A stretch of 64,000 nucleotides of DNA from Crambe crambe (taxonomy: Eukaryota > Porifera > Demospongiae > Poecilosclerida > Crambeidae). The translations under genes and the position numbers were made by a program. The notes beneath the pieces were generated by a model. It saw only the letters and a program-made list of their open reading frames with translations. It ran no database searches and had not been told where the DNA came from. The stretch lies in assembly GCA_963924555.1 (NCBI GenBank), contig OZ004583.1, positions 5,613,501-5,677,500 on the forward strand. The letters run 5' to 3'. The first letter of the stretch is position 1. Each line of letters opens with the position of its first letter. This document shows positions 12,001-21,600 of this stretch, one piece after another.

Positions 12001-15000
12001 CCCAATAGAAGTTGTGATGGATACTCCTGTGGTAGTTTGGGGTGTAATTCGATATGAAAATAAAACTTTGGCGATTCGACTTGTCAAGGTTCCAGTTGTA
12101 ACCTTTTTCAAGCCCTTCTTGAGAACTTGTACTGCTCGTTCAGCAAGTCCATTTGAAGCTGGATGGTACGGGGCAGAAGTAATGTGTTTAATTCCGTTCA
12201 TCTGGAAATACATTTCTATCTCCTCGCTCACGAAACAAGGTCCATTATCAGTAACAATAGTTTCAGGTATTCCAAACTGTGCAAAACTAGTTCGTAATAG
12301 TTCAATCACAACAGTGGATGTAGCAGAATTTGTTGGATAAGCTTCTATCCATTTAGAATGAGCATCTATCAATACCAAATACATCTTTCCCAAAAAGGGG
12401 CCAGCAAAGTCTAAATGTAATCGAGACCAAGGCCGAGTGGGCCATTTCCATGGATACATGGGTGCTACAGGAGGCGTTGATTGATTCTCCTGACAATTAG
12501 GACATGAAACCACTGAGTTTTCGATATCTTTGTCAATTCCTGGCCACCACACAAACATTCGTGCCAGGGCTTTCATCCTTGTCATGCCGGGATGACCATC
12601 ATGGAGTTCTTGCAAAACAGCTTTCCTTCCTTGTGGCGGAATCACTACTCTGATCCCCCAAAGGACACATCCTTCATATAGGGAGAGTTCATATGGTCTT
12701 GTCTGTGGATTACTCTGGCTTGGCCAACCACTTTTGAGGAATTGTATTATTGACGAGAGAAGCGGGTCTCTTCGTGACCATAATCGGATGTGCTGATCAG
12801 TCACTGGCGAGTCAGATAAATGTTCCATCAAGAGTACCAACTCGGGTGGTGTTGAGGTTTGACTTCCTTCTGTTGGCAGTGGTAATCGCATAGTTCCCAA
12901 CTTTGAGAAACTAACTTCAGGGACACTAAATTCTACCACAAGTCACATCTACTTTTGAAGTCCCGCCCCTGTACCACGCCCATATTCTGGCCACTGACTG
13001 AAGACAGAAGGACTCAAGAAGAACAGTGGACACTAAATTATTTGACCTTGCGCACTGTTGATTGATATGTCTTAGCTCACTGCATTGTCTGAGTGCTGTG
13101 CAGTCAGTGTGGTGCATTCATTAGTGACTCTGTTAAGTAAACAAACTACCGTTCGTAGTCTGTAGCGCTAAAAAGAAGCTTCCGGGACAAACAATAGGCA
13201 GTTTACACTTCCGTGGCGGGACGGGACAGAGCTGATAAATCCGGGACTGTCCCGGACGTTTCGGGACAGTTGGGAACTATGTAATCGACTAAGGGCATCA
13301 GCTTTGCCATGTGCTTTAGTGCCACGAAAAAGCATAGTGTACTCATACCCTGAGAGAAACAGAGACCATCGGCGAATCCTTGCTGACGCTTGAGGTGATG
13401 TGGACTTGTGCTCATTTAGCAATGCTAACAGTGGTTGGTGGTCAGTGACTAATTCGAAATGATGTCCAAACAGGTACGAGTGAAATCGTTTAATACCCAC
13501 TACACAAGCCAATCCCTCCTTTTCTAACTGGGAGTAATTCTTCTCTGATTTGGATAGAGTATGTGAAATGTACCCAATGGGTCCTTCACTTCCATCTGGC
13601 ATTCGGTGACCCAACACCACTCCTACTCCATAAACGGAGGCATCACATGCTAGCAAGAGAGGCAACTTGGGGTTGAAATATACTAGTAATTGGGAGGATG
13701 TTAGCAATTCCTTTGATTCCTGGAAGGCTTTCTTTTCTTCCTCCACTCCCACTTCACTTCCTTTCCGAGAAGGCGATACAGTGGTGCTGACATTTGTGGC
13801 AGAAATTTACTGTAGTACGTGAGAATACCAAGGTAAGCCTTCAATTCGTGTATAAACGTAGGTGCAGGTGCATCCGTGATGGCCTTAACCTTCTCTGTCA
13901 GAGGATGTAGCCCTTCTGCATCTATTTTGTGTCCCAAATATGTGACGGCTGGGAGTATAAACTCGCATTTCTTTTTTTTTCACTCTCAGACCTGCTTGCT
14001 TCAGTCGAGTGAGGACCTGATTCAGGATTTCCAAGTGCTCTTTCTCGTTAGCCCCGTGACGAGAATATCATCAAGATATACCACAAGTTTTGGTATCCCC
14101 TGTAGCACACTTTCCATTACCCTCTGGAAAATCCCAGGTGCTGACGAGATTCCAAAAGGCAGCCTTGTGTATCGAAATAGGCCCTTATGGGTGTTAATGA
14201 CCATAAACTTCTTGGAATGCTCGTCTAAAACGAGCTGTTGGTAAGCTTGACTTAAGTCAAGTTTAGAGAATGCTTGTCCACCACTCAGGGTAGCAAACAA
14301 GTCTTCTACCCTTGGAATTGGGTAACGATCTAACTTTGATATAGGATTTACGGTTTGCTTAAAATCCCCACAAATACGCACACTAGACTTATCAGCCTTG
14401 AGAACAGGCACAATGGGAGTTGCCCATTCTGAAAATTGAACTGCTTCGATTGTACCTTCAGCTAAGAGATTTTCAATTTCCTTTTCCACTAAGGTACGCA
14501 TAGCATATGGCACTGTTCTAGCCTTACAAAACTTTGGGTTAGCATTTTCATCAATCCTATTCTGGCTTTATACCCTTGTAGGGTACCCAACCCCTCTTTG
14601 AACACCTCTTGGTGTCTGTCTAAAATTGCCTGTAGAGCATTGCTTTGCAGGTAATTGATTTCCTGCCAGTCTAATTTGATACACTTTAACCAGTTCCTGC
14701 CAAATAAACTTGGTCCACTCCCCTCAACCACTAATAAAGGCAAATTAGTTATCTGATCTTTGTACTGTATACTCACGTCTAGACTTCCAAGGACAGGAAT
14801 AGAGTCTCCTGAGTAGGAACAGAGCTTGGAACTTGAAGATTCCAGTGCCTTGTCTGGCCAAAACTCTTTATAGCTGGCTTCAGGCACCAACGAGAGTGCC
14901 GCACCCGTGTCCACTTCCATCACGATGGACCGGTTCTCCACAATCACAGACACTTCCAGTGGTTGTGTGTGTTCTGAGTGGAGTGTGTTGATATGATAGA

Positions 15001-18000
15001 GAGGGAATTCTTGTTCCTCTTCTTCCTCTGTGACATGACGTACTGGTTGTGATTTTACTCCTTTCTTTTCAAGTTGTTTCCTTGGCTTGCTCCTACAAAC
15101 TTTCCGGAGATGGCCCTTCTTACCACAATTGTGGCAAATCACATCCTTGAAACGACAACGTACAGCCAGGTGACCAGGCTTCCCACAACGGTAGCAAGCC
15201 GCTTCAGACTTCCCTTTGTCAGCTGACGAGGATATCTTGTTCACTCCAGCTGTCCACGATTCCCTCCCCTTGCCTATCTCCTTGTGGTTCTTTTCTGCTG
15301 TCTCTATAGCATGTGCTAGTTCCAGTGCTTTATTGTAGTCCAGGTTTGCTTCCGAGAGTAGCTTCAGTTGAATTCGATCGTTGTTCACTCCACACACCAA
15401 CCTGTCTCTGAGCATTTGCTCCAGTGTTGTACCAAAGTTACAAAATTGAGCCAACAACCTGAGCTCAGACACGTAGGTAGCAATCGATTCTTCAGGCTTC
15501 CTACGACGACTATGGAACTTAAATCTCTGGACAGTCTCTGAAGGAGTCGGACTGAAGTGGTTACTAAGGGCTTCTACCAAGTCCGTGTAGGACTTCTCTC
15601 CCGGTTTGGTCGGTGCCACCAAGCTCCTCACTAGTTTGTATGTAGAAGGTCCTATCAACGACAAAAACGTTGCTCGTTTCTTGTCACCCGTGGTTATCCC
15701 ATTTGCCACGAAGAAGTGTTCAATCCGTTCAACATACTGTGGCCACTCTTCTTTGGCGCTGTTGAACTCTTCGATTTTCCCCACCAGAGCTGACATCGTT
15801 GTAGTGATCCAATATGACTATTTTCGATCCCGAACTCGTCACCAGTTATGTGGTATCTTGTGCACTAGCTTTAGATTAAGTAAGAACACCTTTTTATGAT
15901 ACATCAAACATGAAAGTGCATGTGCACAAATCACATTACATCATACCATAAAACAAACCACAACTATACAATCTACTCAAGATCTACTACATACAGTAAA
16001 CTACATAGATGATTACAGCTATTTTATTAAAATTCATAGCTAATCTGTAATTGTGAGTTCAGTGCTCCTGTTAATGCACATGGTGTAATTGGCTAATTAC
16101 CTTCATTACATACAGAAATAACCACTAACTACTAGCTATGAAAACAACAACCAACTAAGTAATAGCATAGATAATAGAGCACTCCGTGGATATGAAACGC
16201 CCTGAATAGTATACGGATATCTCTCAGGACAATCATTGCAGCGCTTGTGTATTGTCCACAGTTTCACACTGAAATGACCTGAATCAAGGCTCATGAGAAG
16301 CTCCCAGTCAAACCGCACGTGTAATGTTTCAGGCGATTTTATTTTCCACTCACATGGGCGGTCCTCTAAAATTTTGCACGTTTTGGGAAGAAGCAGCTGG
16401 ATGTAGGAGAGCAGGTTTTTGAGTGTTACGTTCGAGTCTGCTGTAGTTTCAAATATATTTTACCTGTAACCAAGGCTTACAGCAAGTGAACAATCATTGA
16501 TGACCATCCTGCTGTTGCAACTTACTTCTAAAGTCTCTTCCTGGATGCAGCTATGAAAGTCCGTATTTTTAACGTAATTTTAATTAGTATTCCGTAAATG
16601 GGCGCTGCAATGATTAAACCTCGAGAAAATGAATATCCGGGAGCGTTTCATATCCATGGAGTTATTGAAAACTTTTATTAGTAGCTAAAGAACTTTTACA
16701 AAAGCAAGACTCAATAAGAAGATCTGTACACACATAGCTACATGTACATCAGGTATATAACACAAAAATCAACTAATAATAATGTGACACAAAATGAACC
16801 AATCAGGATAAGGGTTATACATCTTCTAGAAGTATCTAGTGTCCCGTATAACAAAAACAAGATGATAATTAGGTGATACACAATCCTAATTAAGTCATAC
16901 AAGTGATACATGATATCCAACACTCCTCCTCACTTTTTGACTTAATGAGGTAGTTTGACAATTCCAGCTTTGTTTCTAAGTTTGATAAAGTATTCACGAT
17001 TCACACCTTTTGTGAAGATGTCGGCAGTCATTTCTTCAGTTGGACAATACTCAATCTTTACCACTCTCTTATGTAGTGATGTTTGATGTCAATATGTTTG
17101 GCTCGGCCATGGAATTGAGGGTTCTTTGACATTGCAATGGCAGACTGGCTATCTTCAAAAATCGTGGTTGGTGTCTCTGTAATACTCCCCAATTCAGAAG
17201 TGAGTTGTCTGAGCCACACTGACTCTTGAGCTGCATTTGAGAGAGCTATGTATTCGGCCTCAGCAGTTGAGAGGGCAACACAGCTTTGTTTCTGGCTTTT
17301 CCAAGTAACAGGCCCTCCACTAATTTGAAATAAGTAACCAGATGTAGACTTTCGATCATTTATGTCTCCAGCCCAGTCAGCATCAGAGAAACCAACACAA
17401 TCTTTTGATCCCTTCTTACTGTAAAGTATACCATGTTCTACAGTGCCTTTGAGATAACGTAATACTCGTTTCAGTGCTGTCCAGTGATCTATAGCTGGAA
17501 TCTAGCCAAGTTGCCAACAGCATAGCTTATATCCGGTCTGGTGCTGCCCGACAGATGCATTAAACTTCCGACTGCAGACTGATATGCATGTTGATCAACA
17601 GAGTTTTCTTCATCTGTAGTCTTTATAAGCTTGGTGCTCGTATCGACAGGAGTATGTACTGGTTTACAATCCTGCATACCAAATTTCTTTAGCAGATTTT
17701 CGGTGTAACTTGGGTGACCAATCCATGTATATCCTTCGGTTTCATTTTGGACGATAGTCATTCCAAGGAAATAGTGTAACCTTCCCATATCTTTCATGTC
17801 AAATTTTCGGGAAAGAGCATCCTTCACTTTATTGATTCTCTCATCAGTACATCCAGCCAGAATGATATCATCTATATATATACAAGTAAGGGAAAAAGCA
17901 TTTCGTGAAATGAAAAAAAGATGTAGGGATGACCACTGCTCAAAAAAGTAAGGAAACAAGAAGGATGGAAATGGGATCAATCTTTGTTCTGTATATCCAG

Positions 18001-18646
18001 CCAACAATCCCTACATATACACACATTACTACACTATAATCTGAAGTTACCTGACGTATATGTAGGGATTGTTGGCTGGATATACAGAACAAAGATTGAT
18101 CCCATTTCCATCCTTCTTGTTTCCTTACTTTTTTGAGCAGTGGTCATCCCTACATCTTTTTTTCCTCTCTTTTATGGTTTTAGCTATGATTAGAGTTCAT
18201 TCTTCTATGTGTATGCAGGGACAGATGAAAGAAGTTCTCCAATAGCATACCAGCCCAATCATTTATCGAGTCAAGGTGTTGTGTTGTTGAGCCATACTTG
18301 GAGGTCGAAGATGCTGAAATAGAGTCTACCGTGGTGAATCTAAATCCCCGAATCGATACAGTAGTCTATCATCAGCTAGAGCTAGCTAGCTAGCTAGCTA
18401 GCTAGAGACAGCTGAGTAATATTATGATTTCGAATAATTGGATATTCAAATACATGCGCATGCGTATTATAGAAAAGATGGCTTCCTAATTGAATTAGTC
18501 GAGTGCTGTGCTCCATAGTGTCTCCTTTTTCATCGACTCTTTCGAGGATCAACGAGTAGAAAAGATCGTAGTTGGTAGAATTTGGAGTGGATTTGTCCAG
18601 AAATCATGGCTGTAGCTTGAGTGGTTCGAGAGATATGGTTGTCTAA

Positions 18647-18696
<50 letters not shown>

Positions 18697-21600
18697 GAGA
18701 AGAAGAAGAATATAGCAATTTACCTGCTTGCCGTATTTCTGAAACGGTAAGCTCCCTGGTCCTGAAACTTGGTCTGCACATTGTAGTAGGCTCTAGTAGG
18801 CTGGATAATCATTCACAGTAGCTTTTGTTAGGTCTAAGTGGGAGAACTAGAATTTCACTTTAGTATTAGTCTATAGGCGGCGCGTGCGGCCGTCCGAGTC
18901 ATCCCTACATAGAGAGTGCTACCGCACTCTCTGATACATAAACTCCAATGTAGAATGTGTCTCCTCTTGCATCCATGTAAATACAGGGATCACTTGTTGA
19001 TTGGGTAAAACCTATCTCTTTTAGATAGGAATCAAGAACTGTATTCCAGCATCGGGATGATTGTTTGAGACCATAAATGCTCTTCTTCAGCTTGCACACG
19101 AGGTGCTCTTCTCCTTCATTGAAAAATCCTTGAGGTTGTTTCATGTAGACCTCCCAAAGGTTGCCATTCAGGAAAGCTGTGGTAACATCAACTTGGTGTA
19201 GCTTCAAACCATATTGTATGGATAGTGCTATTAGAACACGAAGTGACTCTTGTCTTACTACAGGACAGAATGTTTCATCATAATCAGTTCCATATTTTTG
19301 AGTAAAACCTTGAGCGACCAATCTGGCTTTGTAGCGTTCAGTTGAACCGTCAGCACCTTTCTTGACCTTGTAAACCCATTTGCTTCCAATAGCTTTCTTT
19401 CCTGGTGGTAGATCTACAAGTTTCCAGGCATCATTATTTTTCAGAGATTTCATTTCAGTTTCCATTGCTTGTATCCATTTCGAACTATCGGGACAATTGG
19501 TTGCTTCCTCTTTTGGTTCACTTTGAATTGCTGACAAGTGACTCCATTGCACTCCATAGTAGTTTGGTCTGTGCCTTTCTCTGCTTGATCTTCTGAGTAC
19601 TGGCTCAGCTGCACTATTTTCAGGGTTGTTATTCTCAGTTAGGGCTTCAGAGTCAGGATCGCTGGAGAAGTCGAGTATGAGATGGTGATCTGTATCATCT
19701 CTTGTGACTACTTCACTATCCTTTTCATTTTCATTGAATTGAACATCACGACTGTACAAAACTTTTTGTCGAATTGGATCATACAATCTGTACTCCTTTG
19801 TTTCTTGGCCATATCCTAATAGGATACACTTTCTTGCCTTTGAATCAAGCTTGCTTCGCTCATCCTTTGGAATGTGAGCATAAGCATCACATCCAAAAAC
19901 TCTTAAATGTTCCACTTTTGGCTTCTTTCCATGCCATGCTTCATAAGGTGTCATTCCCTTAACAGCTTTAGTAGGACATCTGTTCCTCAAGTACACAGCA
20001 GTTGAAATGGCTTCGGCCCAGAACTTGTGTGGGAGTTTGGCATCTAGCAGCATTGAATGAGACGATTCAACAAGGGTTCGGTTTAATCTTTCTGCGACCC
20101 CATTTTGTTCAGGAGTCTTAGGAATGGTATGTTCATGACGTACTCCTTCTGACTTCAGGTAGGTTTCGAATCTTTTCGAGGTGTACTCCATTATCTGAGC
20201 GAAGTGTTTTCAATCTATTTCCACTGGAATTCTCAACCAATGCTTTCCATTCCAGGAAGCGATCAAATACTTGGTCTTTTGTCTTCAGAGGATAGACCCA
20301 AGTATAATGTGTTTTATCATCAGTGAAGGTGAGGAAGTACTCGGCTCCTCCGATCGATTTCTCATTCATTTTCCCACACACATCAGAATGAACTAATTCA
20401 AGTAGTTCCTTTGTTGGTTTCAAAATGACTGCGGTGATGTTACATGTATCACAGAAACCTACATTATTTGTCTCATTGTAGTCAAATTGTTCGACAAGTT
20501 CCTTTTTGGCCAGCTTCTGAAGACTATGCTCATTAAGGTGCCCATATCGACGATGCCACAACCTCTCCTTGTTTTCCTTTTTAACCACATTCATTTCTTG
20601 AGGACTTCTGCTTAACTCCAAGTAGTAGAGATTTCCCACTCTGGTGGCATAGGCGATAACTTTGTTGTTTTCATTCAAATTTCACATCCAGAATTGTTGA
20701 ACTTGGTGGTCTTTCCTGCTTCTGAGACTTTCGACACACTAAGTAAGTTGTATGAGAGTTTCGGAACAAACAACACATTTTGTAGATTGCATCTCTTAGT
20801 GCTTCCCTTTGGTAAACACATCTGAAGTGATACCACACCTTCAGCGGTGGCTTCCAATACATGTCCATCTCCCAGGGTTACTTCTTGGGGCCAAGTAATT
20901 CAGTTCTCTGAAAAGTTTCTTGTCACTGCACATGTGACAGGTGGCTCCCGAATCGATTATCCAATTCCCTCTGGAAGTGGCTGAGAGAGCATGGCTAACC
21001 ACCATAGCTTCGTCATTACTTGTTGAGCTTGACTCTTGCTCCTTTGCAGCAGCTTTGTTTGCAGAATGCTTTGGGTTGTCATTTACTTGTAATTGAGCAG
21101 CAAATTTCCTGCAATTTTGTTTAAAGTGGCCAGGCTTCTTGCAAAAATGGCATGTCAGACGCCTCTTTGGATTCCCTTTCGCAGTAAGGGCTTTTCGTCC
21201 ATCATCTCCCTTTTCTTTCATTTTTGTTCCTCATGTAACAATCTCTCTGTGACGTTTTCCATTTTCGGCACAGCTTCAGAGTTTGCTTCAAGTGCAGTCA
21301 CCAACATGTTGAATGAATCGGGAAGGCTAGCAAGTAGATGCACTACTTTATCCTCATCTGACACTGGAGCATCTATCACTGCAAGTGCTTCAAAAATTTC
21401 AGTCATTGCCTTTATATGCTCTTGAACGGACTCTCCATCCTTCAGTCACAATGAATAGAGCTTTCTTCTAAGTTCCAGCTTGTTGGCCCATGTCTTCTTT
21501 TGGAACTGGTCCTCCAGTTTCTTCCATACAGCCACAGGATCCTCGGGATCACTAATTAGATAGAGCAAAGATGGCTCCACAGACTGCACGGTTTGAGCGT

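Larger units (their letters stand above)
11194..15991 (-). mobile_element. Ty3/Gypsy LTR retrotransposon, nearly full length but broken
   Basis: LTRs lie at 11194-11349 and 15849-15991. They start with TG, end with CA and are alike apart from small indels. A perfect 5-bp duplication, tacag, flanks the element (11189-11193 and 15992-15996). Coding parts run on the minus strand in the order gag, protease, RT, RNase H, integrase, which is Ty3/Gypsy order. Several frame breaks make it non-autonomous. It lies in intron 2 of BEN-like copy B, opposite to that gene's direction. The LTRs are unusually short at about 150 bp. Confidence 0.93.
17879..18936. mobile_element. Element nested in the Copia RT gene
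   Basis: The Copia RT reading runs YIGVYV at 18955-18938 and resumes at YIDDI near 17880, so this 1058-bp block is an insertion inside the catalytic region. It contains a perfect 107-bp inverted repeat (17913-18019 and 18057-18163), a (GCTA)n run near 18377-18404, an (AAT)n run at 18648-18696, and the hairpin terminus at 18904-18936. No transposase is visible. Confidence 0.85.

Noticed and set aside
18530-18821. Open frames with Leu or Asn runs on both strands
   Set aside because: They are produced by the (AAT)n run in the nested element.
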